Assembly (NCBI RefSeq): GCF_001458255.1
Contig: NZ_CYSB01000038.1
Coordinates: 124,001-188,000, forward strand
Direction of reading: 5' to 3'
From: Thalassovita autumnalis
GTDB lineage: Bacteria; Pseudomonadota; Alphaproteobacteria; Rhodobacterales; Rhodobacteraceae
DNA: 64,000 nucleotides
This document shows, one piece after another, positions 49,458 to 58,527 of this stretch. Below the pieces are notes generated by a model, which was not told where the DNA came from, searched no databases, and saw only the letters and a program-made list of their open reading frames with translations. The number at the start of each line of letters is the position of its first letter. Position 1 is the stretch's first letter. A program made the position numbers and the translations under genes.

Positions 49458-51767
49458 TCAGACAAAATCCACGTAATTGGCGAAGGGCATTTCCCGCAAG
49501 CGGGTGCCGGTCGCAGCAAAGATCGCATTGGCCAATGCGGCGGGTGCTGGCGGCACTGGCGGCTCACCGATGCCTTTGATCTTGTCGCCGTTTTCCAGCC
49601 CCTTGATGAAGATCTCAGGGCATTGATAGAGGCGCATCGCCTCGGCACTGTCAAAGTTTGACTGTTCGGCCATCCCGTCGGAATAGGTGATCTCACAGTT
49701 CATTGCGTGGCCCAGGCCCCAGACAACGCCGCCCTGCATCAGGTTTTCAAAGTTCACCGGATCAATGATCTGACCAACATCGGCGACCACAAAGGCCTTG
49801 TCGATCTTGATGCCGTCTTCTGTGGCGGTGACCTCAATCACCTCGGCGGTGGGCACGCCGAAGCTCTCGACCATGGCGATGCCGCGGCCGCGGTTCGGGC
49901 CCAGTTCACTGCCCCAGTTGGACATGTCTGCGACGGTTTCCAGCACTTTGCGGTGGATCGGGTTGTTGACCAGCCGCAGCCGTTCCATCATCGGGTCGGC
50001 ACCTGCGGCATGGCACAATTCGTCAAAGAACCCTTCGGCAAAGAACCCGTTGGATGAGGCCCCGACCGACCGCCAGGAGCTGATCGGCGCCAGCGCAGGC
50101 GCTTTGTAGCCACGTACCCGCAGGTTCGGGATGTCAAAGGGCATGTTCCACGCGCCCGAGATGATCTGCGCATCCGGGCCTACGACGGGCTGTTCCAGAC
50201 GCGCGCCTTGTGAGGCCAGAACCGAGGGCATGGCGATCTGCAGATCCCAGGCATCCACCTTGCCGTCCTTCACCGCACCACGGGACCGCGACATTGCGAT
50301 CTGGCGCGGGAAATCATGGGCAAAGTCCTCTTCGCGTGAATAGGTCAGTTTCACCGGCACGCCGGGCAATTGCCGGGCGATTTCCGTGGCGACCATGATG
50401 TTTTCAAACTCCAGCCGGTGGCCAAAGCTGCCGCCGATGAACTGGTTGTGAAAGGTGACTTTTTCCTGATCATCCAGCCCCAATGCGCCGGCAACTTTCA
50501 TCTGCAGGAAACGTGGCATCTGGTGGCCGGCCCAGATTTCGGCGCCGTCACTGTCGACCCGCACAATTGCGCTCAGCGGCTCCAGCGGCGCATGGGCCAC
50601 ATAGGGCGCGCGGTATTCCGCCTCCAAGACCTCAGCCCCCTCAAGAGCGGCATCAACATCGCCGTCTTTGCGCCAATCGGTGTCCAGCCGCTCCTCGGTG
50701 AAACTGTCAGACAGCACCTGCCAATGGCCGTCCATTTCAGCCGGGTAGGGGGCTTTGCCCCACTCGATGTCAATCGCCTCCAAGGCCTGGAAAGCGCGCC
50801 AGGTGTTGTTGGCGATCACCGCCACGCCTACTGGTCCACTCCGTGTCGTCAGGCTGCCATCGGCGGCGCGCTCGGTGATTGGTCCTTGCACCTCGATGAC
50901 CTGCTGGACGCCGGGCATATCCTTGGCGGCTGAGGCATCAAACCCCAGCATGGCGCCGCCCTGACGCGGGTTTACTTTGGCCGCGGCGTGGACCATGCCG
51001 TCGATCTTTAGGTCGATGCCATAGGTCAGGGTGCCAGTGGATTTGGCAACGATATCCGTCCGCTGCATCGGTTTGCCGATCAAACGCCAGTCTTTGGGAT
51101 CGCGCAGAGTGACCTCGGTCACGGGATCAAGATCCGCTGCGGCCCCGGCCAGCGCGGTATAGGCCAGTTCCGTGCCGTCGGGCAGCTGTACGGCCCCACG
51201 CGCTGTTTTCAGCTGGGCGACTGGCACGCCAGAAACCTTTGCGGCGGCCGCCTTCAGCGTTTCGCGGGCCACGGCCCCTGCGGCGCGCAGCTTTTCATAT
51301 TGGTCGGGCATCGAGGACGACCCGCCCGTGCCCTGCAGCCCCATGACCTTGGTCACCGCCCCCAATGCACTGCGGGTGGTGCGGGCGGCGAAACCCTCAT
51401 CAAAGCTCATGAAGGGGGCCAGCTCCCCGGCCATAGCGGTGTTCCAATAGGCGGCGGCTGGCTTGCCAAAGCTGATTTCAACCTGATCCAGCTCCACATC
51501 CAGCTCTTCGGCGATCAGCGCAGCCTGGGCGGATTGCACGCCTTGGCCCTTGTCAGCATGGGGCGCGATCAGGGTGATCTTGTTGCTGGTGATTTTCACG
51601 AACGGGTTGATCGCCGCTTCACCCGCGGCCAGATCGGCCTCCAGCGGATTGTCATGCGGGCGCTTCAAGGCGTAGGTGCCAAAGGCCACACCGCCAACGA
51701 TGGCGGTGGCCCCGATCAGGAAGGCGCGGCGGGAATATTTGCGCAAACGGGACTGCGGTTTGTTCAT
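49458..51767 (-). CDS. Molybdenum hydroxylase large subunit (IorB type), Tat-exported
   Basis: A 769-residue molybdopterin-binding subunit of the aldehyde oxidase/isoquinoline 1-oxidoreductase group. A Tat leader (YSRRAFLIGATAIVGGVAFG) precedes it. Family landmarks are APHADKGQGVQSAQAALIAEEL, FHNQFIGGSFGHRLEFENI, PISSWRSVGASSNGFFAEGF and the catalytic glutamate block KGIGEPPVPP near the C-terminus. AGGAGG precedes the ATG at 51767. With the adjacent 2Fe-2S subunit it forms a two-subunit enzyme without an FAD subunit, which usually passes electrons to cytochromes. The substrate, an aldehyde or N-heterocycle, is unknown. Confidence 0.88.
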   Translation of the reverse strand: MNKPQSRLRKYSRRAFLIGATAIVGGVAFGTYALKRPHDNPLEADLAAGEAAINPFVKITSNKITLIAPHADKGQGVQSAQAALIAEELDVELDQVEISFGKPAAAYWNTAMAGELAPFMSFDEGFAARTTRSALGAVTKVMGLQGTGGSSSMPDQYEKLRAAGAVARETLKAAAAKVSGVPVAQLKTARGAVQLPDGTELAYTALAGAAADLDPVTEVTLRDPKDWRLIGKPMQRTDIVAKSTGTLTYGIDLKIDGMVHAAAKVNPRQGGAMLGFDASAAKDMPGVQQVIEVQGPITERAADGSLTTRSGPVGVAVIANNTWRAFQALEAIDIEWGKAPYPAEMDGHWQVLSDSFTEERLDTDWRKDGDVDAALEGAEVLEAEYRAPYVAHAPLEPLSAIVRVDSDGAEIWAGHQMPRFLQMKVAGALGLDDQEKVTFHNQFIGGSFGHRLEFENIMVATEIARQLPGVPVKLTYSREEDFAHDFPRQIAMSRSRGAVKDGKVDAWDLQIAMPSVLASQGARLEQPVVGPDAQIISGAWNMPFDIPNLRVRGYKAPALAPISSWRSVGASSNGFFAEGFFDELCHAAGADPMMERLRLVNNPIHRKVLETVADMSNWGSELGPNRGRGIAMVESFGVPTAEVIEVTATEDGIKIDKAFVVADVGQIIDPVNFENLMQGGVVWGLGHAMNCEITYSDGMAEQSNFDSAEAMRLYQCPEIFIKGLENGDKIKGIGEPPVPPAPAALANAIFAATGTRLREMPFANYVDFV

Positions 51768-51772
51768 AGTCT

Positions 51773-52237
51773 TCAGGCCTCCTGCAGGGTCTGAGCGGCG
51801 GTTTTCACCGCGGCGCGGATGCGCGGGTAGGTGCCACACCGGCAGAGGTTGCCGCTCATCGCGTCATCGATGTCTTCATCCGTCGGGTTCGGGATCTCAG
51901 CGAGCAACGCGGCGGCCTGCATGATCTGGCCGGACTGGCAATAGCCACATTGCGCCACCTGATGTTCGACCCAGGCCGATTGCACCGCATGCAGGGCCGG
52001 CGGGGTGCCAAGGCCCTCGATGGTGGTGATTTCCATACCGTCTTCCAGCGTGTCGGCGGTCACCTGACAGCTGCGCATGGCTTCGCCGTCGACATGGACG
52101 GTGCAGGCGCCACAGGCGGCGATGCCGCAGCCGTATTTCACACCGGTGATGCCCAGCTCATCCCTGAGAATCCACAGCAGGGGCATGTCATCTTCGACCT
52201 CCACCTGCCGTTCAGTGCCGTTCACAATCAGTTTCAT
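51773..52237 (-). CDS. Molybdenum hydroxylase 2Fe-2S subunit (IorA type)
   Basis: A 154-residue protein with two [2Fe-2S] domains. The plant-type site reads [20 protein letters not shown] with a later Cys in [10 protein letters not shown]; the C-terminal four-helix site has [17 protein letters not shown] and [26 protein letters not shown] fixes the ATG at 52237. It has no leader and would be exported piggy-back with the Tat-tagged large subunit, whose gene follows after five bases. Confidence 0.92.
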   Translation of the reverse strand: MKLIVNGTERQVEVEDDMPLLWILRDELGITGVKYGCGIAACGACTVHVDGEAMRSCQVTADTLEDGMEITTIEGLGTPPALHAVQSAWVEHQVAQCGYCQSGQIMQAAALLAEIPNPTDEDIDDAMSGNLCRCGTYPRIRAAVKTAAQTLQEA

Positions 52238-52388
52238 GCTGCAATCTCCTTGGTGGCGCCCCGGCTGCGTTGGGCTGTCTTGAGCTGCCTTAGATAGGTC
52301 AATGGTAAGCCGCCCCTTGTTGATGGCCAGAAAAGGTCGGCGGTGCTGACCGATTTGGGCATCTGTACACGAGTCGTCTTTGTGTCCA

Positions 52389-52419
52389 ATATTGACACTT
52401 GGCCGTTTTTTGTCAATAT
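52389..52419. promoter_or_regulatory. TetR-type inverted repeat overlapping a divergent promoter
   Basis: ATATTGACA (52389-52397) and TGTCAATAT (52411-52419) form a perfect 9-bp inverted repeat with a 13-base spacer. Each arm holds a TTGACA -35 hexamer for one direction. Binding would block both the TetR gene and the molybdenum hydroxylase genes. Confidence 0.7.
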
Positions 52420-52426
52420 GCCCATT

Positions 52427-52987
52427 ATGAGTGACAGCAAGATCGAAATCCTTGAGGCTGCGATGCGGGTGTTCACCCGGTTTGGCCTGAAAAAAACCAC
52501 CATGAAGGACATTGCCGAAGAGGCCGGTGTGGCCCGCCAGACGGTCTACAACGCCTTTTCCAGCAAGGATGTGCTGCTGTGCGATTTGATCCGACACGCC
52601 GGGGTCCAGATCGAAGAGCAGACCCGCGCGCAATGGGCGGAAACGCCTGCGCTAGCGGATAAGCTGGATATCTTTTTTGAGATTGCCCTGGTGCAGCCGT
52701 TTCGGATCATGACCGCCTCACCCGAGGTGGAAACGCTGGAGGAAAGCCTCAGTGCTGCCGGGCATCGGGCGATGTCCGAGGTGGATGCCATCAAGGAGGC
52801 CTTGCTGCTGGATCTTTTTGCAGATCAGTCAGCCGCCTTGGCGCAGCATGATCTGACGGTCGAACAGATGGCGGAATGGGTCAGGGTCACCTGTGTCGGC
52901 TATAAATCCCAAGCCAAGAGCGAGACGCAATTGCGTCAACTGTTGTCCGTGGTGCGTCACATGGTGGGGCTGGTCTGCGCGCCCTGA
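52427..52987 (+). CDS. TetR-family regulator
   Basis: A 186-residue TetR regulator. The helix-turn-helix reads [44 protein letters not shown]; the rest is an all-helical ligand domain. No ribosome binding site is visible before either candidate ATG (52418 or 52427), and the upstream ATG lies inside the operator. With -35 TTGACA at 52392-52397 and a -10 near 52415-52420, transcription would begin at about 52427, so the mRNA may be leaderless. It is divergent from the iorA/iorB-type genes and is their likely repressor. Confidence 0.88.
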   Translation: MSDSKIEILEAAMRVFTRFGLKKTTMKDIAEEAGVARQTVYNAFSSKDVLLCDLIRHAGVQIEEQTRAQWAETPALADKLDIFFEIALVQPFRIMTASPEVETLEESLSAAGHRAMSEVDAIKEALLLDLFADQSAALAQHDLTVEQMAEWVRVTCVGYKSQAKSETQLRQLLSVVRHMVGLVCAP

Positions 52988-53033
52988 TCTGGGCGCGCTG
53001 AGGTCCGATAGGGCAGGACAGTTAAGAACAGGC

Positions 53034-53687
53034 TCAAATCCGGAAAATCGGCTGGAACAAGCGCGGCATGAATTCGTTGAACCGCAGCGGCGCATCCGTG
53101 GCTGCCAGACAGATGCAGGGATCGCCCGCATCCGCCACCGGTGTGTGATCCAGATCTTCGTCTGCCACTTCGATGTCACCGGGGCCAAAACGGCCGGTTT
53201 CGTCGCTAAAGCTGCCTTGCAGCACCAGCGTCAGCTCCATCCCGTTGTGGCCGTGGTCCGGAACCGCCTGTCCCGGCGGGATGTGCAGCAACCGCACCGA
53301 GCCGTGCGCATCGGCGCTGATGATGGCCTGTTTCATGCCCAGTCCCAGCGAGCGCCAGCGCGGGGGCTTGTTTTTCAGCGCCTCCATCAAAGGGCCGGGG
53401 TAAATGCCGTTGGCCGCAGCGGGTTTGGGCAGATCGCGCGGCAGGGCCGCCTCTGGCGCCATATCCAGCTTGGCAAAGATGTCTGATTTCACGCTGTCGC
53501 TCAGTGCAATGGCATCGGTGGCATCCAGCAGCGCACCGCCGATGGCCTGATGGCTTTCGTAGGCGGCACGGCAGGTTTCGCACATGGAGATGTGCGTGGC
53601 CACCACAAGCGAGAACACGGGCGATAGGCTACCGGAAGCGTAAGCAGCCAAAAGCGCGTCGGGGGTATGTTGGGTAATTGCGGTCAT
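53034..53687 (-). CDS. chrR: ChrR-type zinc anti-sigma factor
   Basis: A 217-residue ChrR-like anti-sigma factor. The N-terminal zinc anti-sigma domain contains H-x3-C-x2-C in THISMCETC plus an N-terminal histidine (TQHTPDALLAAYASG). The C-terminal cupin domain contains PDHGHNGMELTLVLQGSFSDE. In Rhodobacter-type bacteria this protein holds RpoE inactive until singlet oxygen or organic peroxide triggers release. Its ATG comes one base after the sigma-factor stop codon, so the two are co-translated. Confidence 0.92.
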   Translation of the reverse strand: MTAITQHTPDALLAAYASGSLSPVFSLVVATHISMCETCRAAYESHQAIGGALLDATDAIALSDSVKSDIFAKLDMAPEAALPRDLPKPAAANGIYPGPLMEALKNKPPRWRSLGLGMKQAIISADAHGSVRLLHIPPGQAVPDHGHNGMELTLVLQGSFSDETGRFGPGDIEVADEDLDHTPVADAGDPCICLAATDAPLRFNEFMPRLFQPIFRI

Positions 53688-53688
53688 C

Positions 53689-54282
53689 TTAGCGCATTGC
53701 CTTGAGATCGTGGCGCAGTCGTTCCAGCCCAAGCCGGATGCGTGATTTGATCGTGCCAAGGGGCAGGCCTGTGGCCTTGCTGATGTCCTGATGGCTCAGC
53801 TCACCCAAGTAGGCTTTCTCGATCATTTCACGCTGGTTCGGCGCAAGGCGCGACAGCGCGTCTTTCAATTGAGTGGTTTCCTGCTGCACCGCGAGGATCT
53901 GGCTGGCGTCGGGTTCCAGGCCCGGCTCTTCCTTCAGCTCTTCGGGCACGGGGCGGCCCAGTTTACGATGCAGGTCGATTTGACGGTTGCGGGCGATTTG
54001 GTAGATCCACGCCGAAACCTGGGCCCGGTGCGGGTCAAACTGATCCGCCTTGTGCCAAACGGTCAACATGACGTCCTGCACAATTTCCTCCGCCTGCGCC
54101 GGATTGCAGCCAGAGCGGATCACAAACCCTTTCAGGCGTGGCGCAAAATGGTCAAACAAGCGCGCGAAGGCCGGTTTGTCGCGTTGATCGCGGACAGCCA
54201 ACATCCACTGCGTTTCAGGTGCGATTTGCACCTCAGTCGCAGCGGGCTTTTGACAGCCGTCATCCCCTGGCGCTGACGTCAC
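53689..54282 (-). CDS. rpoE: ECF sigma factor RpoE (ECF11 type)
   Basis: An ECF sigma factor with region 2 (FARLFDHFAPRLKGFVIRSG, AEEIVQDVMLTVWHKADQFDP, SAWIYQIARNRQIDLHRK) and region 4 (LSRLAPNQREMIEKAYLGELSHQDISKATGLPLGTIKSRIRLGLERL). The GTG at 54282 has GGGAGCGC upstream and gives 197 residues, close to Rhodobacterales RpoE proteins. An ATG at 54369 would add 29 residues and lies at the transcription start predicted from the -10 element, so a leaderless longer form is possible. The gene is co-transcribed with chrR and divergent from its probable target operon. Confidence 0.9.
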   Translation of the reverse strand: MTSAPGDDGCQKPAATEVQIAPETQWMLAVRDQRDKPAFARLFDHFAPRLKGFVIRSGCNPAQAEEIVQDVMLTVWHKADQFDPHRAQVSAWIYQIARNRQIDLHRKLGRPVPEELKEEPGLEPDASQILAVQQETTQLKDALSRLAPNQREMIEKAYLGELSHQDISKATGLPLGTIKSRIRLGLERLRHDLKAMR

Positions 54283-54375
54283 TTTCTTGCGCTCCCTGCG
54301 GGCCACCGAAGCCCCGAGCGTGGCACGGGGGCGAAGGGTGGCGATGTCTTCGTAACTTTTTGTCAGCATAGCCCT

Positions 54376-54403
54376 GTTACGGGACGTCTGAAAAGTTGGA
54401 TCA
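54376..54403 (-). promoter_or_regulatory. RpoE-type promoter of rpoE-chrR
   Basis: On the minus strand TGATCC (54403-54398), a 16-base spacer and CGTAAC (54381-54376). This matches the known form of ECF11/RpoE promoters in Rhodobacter-type bacteria and implies autoregulation. Confidence 0.85.
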
Positions 54404-54420
54404 TTCTTTTTTCATTTAAG

Positions 54421-54448
54421 TGATCCGATGGCGTTGTTGAGGCGTAAC
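54421..54448 (+). promoter_or_regulatory. RpoE-type promoter of the lipid operon
   Basis: TGATCC (54421-54426), 16 bases, then CGTAAC (54443-54448). It is identical in both elements and spacing to the divergent rpoE promoter. Transcription would start about 32 bases before the FAD oxidoreductase ATG. Confidence 0.87.
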
Positions 54449-54486
54449 ACCCTCAAATAACTCAGGCAAACCTAACAGGAGATCTC

Positions 54487-55800
54487 ATGTCGTTTGACGC
54501 TCTACCCGTTGTTCCGCAGCGCATCGCCGTGATTGGCGGCGGCATTTCCGGTCTCGCTTCGGCCTACCTGCTGGCGGGCCAGCATGAGGTGACCCTGTTC
54601 GAAGCAGCGCCGCGGCTGGGCGGGCATGCACGCACTATTCAGGCTGGGATCACTGGTCAGCAGCCGGTGGATACCGGGTTTATCGTTTTCAACTACGCCA
54701 ACTATCCGCACCTGACCCGGATGTTTAAGGATCTGGATGTCCCGGTCTGCAAAAGCGACATGAGCTTTGGCGCCTCGATTAATGAGGGTGAGGTGGAATA
54801 CGGGTTGCGCAACATCAAGGCCTTGCTGGCGCAGAAGCGCAACGTGTTGCGTCCCAGTTTTGTGCGGATGCTGCGCGATGTGATGCGCTTCAATGCCCGC
54901 GCTGAAGCATTGGCCGACAATGATGACAGCACCATCGCTGATTTGATGGCCGATCTGAACCTCGGGGATTGGTTCCAGCGGTACTACCTGATGCCGCTAT
55001 GTGGCGCGATCTGGTCAACGCCGCCGTCTGAAATTCGCAGCTTCCCAGCCAAATCGCTGGTGCAGTTCTTCCGCAACCATGCCCTATTGTCGGCCAGCGG
55101 TCAGCACCAATGGTGGACGGTGGATGGCGGCAGCATCGAATATGTCACCCGGTTGGAACGTCACCTGACCCGCACCGGCGTGTCGCTGCGCAAGGCCACA
55201 CCGGTTTCGGCCGTCAAACGGGATGGCATCGCCGCGACGGTTTTCGCCGATGGGATGGAGCCGGAACGGTTCGATCAGGTGATCTTTGCCTGCCATTCGG
55301 ATCAGGCATTGCGCCTGCTGGCCAACCCCACGTCTGAGGAACAGGCGGTTCTGGGCGCGATGCGTTTCCAGGACAATCAGATGATCCTGCACCGTGACGT
55401 CAGCCAGATGCCTGAGCGCCGTGCGGTCTGGTCCTCCTGGGTGTACAAGGCCGATACCCGCCTGCCGGAGCCCAGCATTGGCGTCACCTATTGGATGAAC
55501 CGGCTGCAAAACATTGATGAAAGTGATCCGCTGTTTGTCTCACTCAACCCGGCAACCCCGGTGCCGGATCACATGATTTACGATCAGACCGATTTCCGTC
55601 ACCCGGTGTTTGACCGTGCGGCGCTGGCGGCGCAGCAGCAGTTGCGGCAGATGCAGAGGCAGAACCAGACCTGGTTCGCTGGCGCCTACACCCGCCATGG
55701 CTTCCACGAAGATGGCTTTGCCAGCGCTGTGCGTGTCGCGCGCGAACTGGCGCAGAACGCCCAGGCCGCGGGGCCAGAGCTGCGGGCACAATATGCATGA
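54487..55800 (+). CDS. FAD-dependent oxidoreductase of the RpoE lipid operon
   Basis: A 437-residue flavin amine-oxidase/phytoene-desaturase-like protein. The dinucleotide motif IAVIGGGISGLASAYLLAGQHEVTLFEA is at the N-terminus, followed by RLGGHARTI and the C-terminal FAD-contact region AGAYTRHGFHEDGFASA. AGGAGATCTC precedes the ATG. Homologs occupy the same place beside Cfa and DUF1365 genes, and a Rhodobacter homolog has been linked to desaturation of methylated fatty acids on the way to furan fatty acids. The overlap with the next gene is 4 bp. Confidence 0.88.
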   Translation: MSFDALPVVPQRIAVIGGGISGLASAYLLAGQHEVTLFEAAPRLGGHARTIQAGITGQQPVDTGFIVFNYANYPHLTRMFKDLDVPVCKSDMSFGASINEGEVEYGLRNIKALLAQKRNVLRPSFVRMLRDVMRFNARAEALADNDDSTIADLMADLNLGDWFQRYYLMPLCGAIWSTPPSEIRSFPAKSLVQFFRNHALLSASGQHQWWTVDGGSIEYVTRLERHLTRTGVSLRKATPVSAVKRDGIAATVFADGMEPERFDQVIFACHSDQALRLLANPTSEEQAVLGAMRFQDNQMILHRDVSQMPERRAVWSSWVYKADTRLPEPSIGVTYWMNRLQNIDESDPLFVSLNPATPVPDHMIYDQTDFRHPVFDRAALAAQQQLRQMQRQNQTWFAGAYTRHGFHEDGFASAVRVARELAQNAQAAGPELRAQYA

Positions 55801-56576
55801 GTGCAGAGTACAAGAGTAACCAAGGTATGGACCAAGTTCAGCACATTCAAGGCGTGACCACCCACACCCGGCGCGGGGCGCATCGCAATGCCTTCCGCTA
55901 CAGTGTCGACTTCCTTATGCTGGACCCGGAGGCAACAGGCCCAACGCCAAGGCTGTTCAGCCGCAACCGGTTCAATCTGGCGGCGGTGCATGACCGGGAT
56001 CATGGCGGTGTTATTGGTGAAGGGCAGGGCGCCCCCTGGGCCCGTGAGGTGCTGGAACAACATGGGCTGACGACAGAGGTCACGCTAAGGCTGCTGACGC
56101 AGCCGCGTTGGCTGGGCTACGGGTTCAACCCGGTCAGTTTCTGGCTGGCCTATCACAATGACGATCTGCTGGCGGTGATTGCTGAGGTCTCCACCCCCTT
56201 CAACGACCGCCATTCTTACCTGTGTCACGCGGAGGACTTTGCGCCGATCACCCGCGAAACCCAGCTGAGCAAATCTAAACGACTGCATGTCTCGCCCTTT
56301 CAGGAGATTAAGGGCGGCTATGACTTCCGCTTTGATATCCGCCCCGATCAGATCGCCATCCAGATCCTGCACCGCAACGGTGAGGAGGGTGTGATGGCCA
56401 CCCTTTCTGGGCAATGCCAGCCGCTGACCAATCGGGGCCTCATGCGGGCCAGCCTGCGCCGCCCGATGGGCGGTCTGCGCACCATGGCGCTGATCCATTG
56501 GCAGGCGCTGATCCTGAAACTCAAAGGCGCGCGCTACCGCACCCGCCCTACACCCCCAACACATGAGGTGTCTTGA
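55797..56576 (+). CDS. DUF1365 protein
   Basis: A 259-residue DUF1365 protein, marked by GVTTHTRRGAHRNAFRYSVDFLMLD, LLTQPRWLGYGFNPVSFWLAYH, STPFNDRHSYLCH and SKRLHVSPFQEIKGGYDFRF. DUF1365 genes typically stand between an FAD oxidoreductase and a Cfa-type methyltransferase, as here, and are thought to act on membrane lipids. Its biochemical role is not proven. An ATG at 55827 is an alternative start. Confidence 0.87.
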   Translation: MSAEYKSNQGMDQVQHIQGVTTHTRRGAHRNAFRYSVDFLMLDPEATGPTPRLFSRNRFNLAAVHDRDHGGVIGEGQGAPWAREVLEQHGLTTEVTLRLLTQPRWLGYGFNPVSFWLAYHNDDLLAVIAEVSTPFNDRHSYLCHAEDFAPITRETQLSKSKRLHVSPFQEIKGGYDFRFDIRPDQIAIQILHRNGEEGVMATLSGQCQPLTNRGLMRASLRRPMGGLRTMALIHWQALILKLKGARYRTRPTPPTHEVS

Positions 56577-57734
56577 ATGCTGTTCCTAAGCAACCGTGTC
56601 AAAGCAGACTTTCTGGCAACCTGCGAACGGATCGACCGTGGCACCCTGCATCTGCGCACCCCTGAGGGGGAACGCTACACCTTCGGGGCAGGCGCGCCTG
56701 AGGCAGAGATGGACATCAAGGACTGGTCGGTTGTGACGACGATTGCCAGCAGGGGCGATATTGGTCTGGGCGAAACCTATGTGGCGGGCCTGTGGGAAAC
56801 CCCCTCGATTGAGGTGCTGACCAAAGTGGCGCTGATGAACCTCGAACAGTTCACCGGCTATGCCTATGCCGGGTTCTGGCAGACGCTGAAATTCCGCGTG
56901 GTGGACCGGCTGCTGCGGGCAAACTCCCGCCGGGGTGCCGCGCGCAACATCAAAGCGCACTACGATGTCGGCAATGAATTCTACCAGCTGTGGCTGGATG
57001 ACACGATGACCTATTCCTCAGCGCTGTTTGCGCCGGGCGATAATGACCTGTCCCGCGCACAGACCCGCAAATATGATCGGATCCTTGATCGTCTGGGCCA
57101 AGGCGAAAACATTCTGGAGATCGGCTGCGGTTGGGGCGGCTTTGCGGAACGTGCCGCAGAACAAGGGCGTCGTGTTACCGGGGTGACCATTTCACCCAGC
57201 CAGAAAGGCTATGCTGATGCCCGGCTTGATGGCCGCGCAGACATCCGGCTGCAAGATTACCGCGCGGTGCAGGGTCAGTTCGACAACATCGTGTCGATTG
57301 AGATGATTGAGGCGGTGGGCGAACGCTACTGGCCGACCTATTTTTCCACCCTGAAACAGCGTTTGGCGCAGGGCGGGCGCGCGGTCATTCAGGCGATCAC
57401 CGTGCAGGATGATTACTTTGACACCTACCGCAACAGCTCGGACTACATCCGGCAATACACCTTTCCCGGCGGCATGCTGCTGAGCACACAAAAGATCACC
57501 GAACAGGCCCATCAGGCCGGTCTACAGGTGCGCGGCAGCCATGGCTTCGGCATCGATTACGCACGCACCTGCGCGATGTGGGATGAACGGCTGGTGGAAC
57601 AGTCAAACCGGATCCGCCGCCTTGGCTATGACGAAGGTTTCCTGCGCAACTGGCGCTATTACCTTGGGATCTGCGCGGCCTCCTTCGCGGTGGGGCAGAC
57701 CGATGTGGTGCAGGTGGAGCTGGCCCATGCCTGA
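56577..57734 (+). CDS. Cyclopropane-fatty-acid-synthase-family methyltransferase
   Basis: A 385-residue SAM-dependent lipid methyltransferase. KAHYDVGNEFYQLWLDDTMTYSSALF, the SAM motif ILEIGCGWGGFAERAAEQG, and YIRQYTFPGGMLLS match Cfa. It methylates unsaturated acyl chains in phospholipids. Control by RpoE and the flanking FAD oxidoreductase suggest a product made under singlet-oxygen stress, either a cyclopropane or a methyl-branched fatty acid that is further oxidised. It starts directly after the DUF1365 stop codon. Confidence 0.9.
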   Translation: MLFLSNRVKADFLATCERIDRGTLHLRTPEGERYTFGAGAPEAEMDIKDWSVVTTIASRGDIGLGETYVAGLWETPSIEVLTKVALMNLEQFTGYAYAGFWQTLKFRVVDRLLRANSRRGAARNIKAHYDVGNEFYQLWLDDTMTYSSALFAPGDNDLSRAQTRKYDRILDRLGQGENILEIGCGWGGFAERAAEQGRRVTGVTISPSQKGYADARLDGRADIRLQDYRAVQGQFDNIVSIEMIEAVGERYWPTYFSTLKQRLAQGGRAVIQAITVQDDYFDTYRNSSDYIRQYTFPGGMLLSTQKITEQAHQAGLQVRGSHGFGIDYARTCAMWDERLVEQSNRIRRLGYDEGFLRNWRYYLGICAASFAVGQTDVVQVELAHA

Positions 57735-58497
57735 AGGACGACGATCCGGCGGGCCTAACCCGCGCCGGTCCGAACGGATCTGGCTGATCGGTGCGTCTGA
57801 GGGCATCGGTGAGGCACTGGCGCGTGCCTATGCCGATCGCGGGGATAGCCTGATCCTGAGCGCGCGCACCGAAGCGCGGCTGCATGTGCTGGCGGAAACA
57901 CTGCCCGGAAGTCACGATGTTTTGCCGTTGGATATTGGTGACGATCAATCAATCGCGCAGGCCCAGCTGGCAATGCGGTCGATCGGGCCGGTGGACCGGG
58001 TGATCAACATGGCGGCGCTTTATGATCCCGGTCAGGTGGAGGAGCTGGATTTGCAGCGGGCCTCTGACATTGTGCGTGTGAACCTGGTTGGCACACTGAT
58101 GGTCGCGCGCGCGGCTGTGTCGGTGTTGCGACCGGCAGGTCAACTGGCGCTCTGTGGCAGTGTCGCGGGCTATTTTGGTCTGCCGCAGGGGCAGATCTAT
58201 TCCGCCACCAAGGCGGCGGTGATCAATCTGGCGGAAAGCCTGCGGATTGAACTGTCCGGCCGCTTTGACGTGCGCCTGTTGTCGCCGGGGTTTGTTGACA
58301 CCCGTCTGACCCAAAAAAACGCCTTTGCCATGCCCGGGCTGATGACACCCGAAGGTGCAGCGCAGGCGATTGTGCGCGGGCTGGATCGCCGCCCGTTCGA
58401 AGTACACTTTCCCCGCCGCCTGACCCTACCCCTGAAGCTGCTGCGCCTCCTGCCCTATGCGCTGGCGTTCCCCTTAACCCGTAGGTTACTGCGCTGA
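57727..58497 (+). CDS. SDR oxidoreductase of the lipid operon
   Basis: A 256-residue short-chain dehydrogenase. The cofactor motif LIGASEGIGEALARAYADRG, NMAALYDPG, the CGSVAG serine and the intact YSATK catalytic motif are visible; the C-terminus is basic and hydrophobic and may touch membrane (RRLTLPLKLLRLLPYALAFPL). The ATG at 57727 overlaps the methyltransferase gene by 8 bp; upstream in-frame starts lie inside that gene. The substrate is unknown. Confidence 0.87.
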   Translation: MPEGRRSGGPNPRRSERIWLIGASEGIGEALARAYADRGDSLILSARTEARLHVLAETLPGSHDVLPLDIGDDQSIAQAQLAMRSIGPVDRVINMAALYDPGQVEELDLQRASDIVRVNLVGTLMVARAAVSVLRPAGQLALCGSVAGYFGLPQGQIYSATKAAVINLAESLRIELSGRFDVRLLSPGFVDTRLTQKNAFAMPGLMTPEGAAQAIVRGLDRRPFEVHFPRRLTLPLKLLRLLPYALAFPLTRRLLR

Positions 58498-58527
58498 GCG
58501 CGGCTTGTTCTAAGAAAGAAGAGCCTC

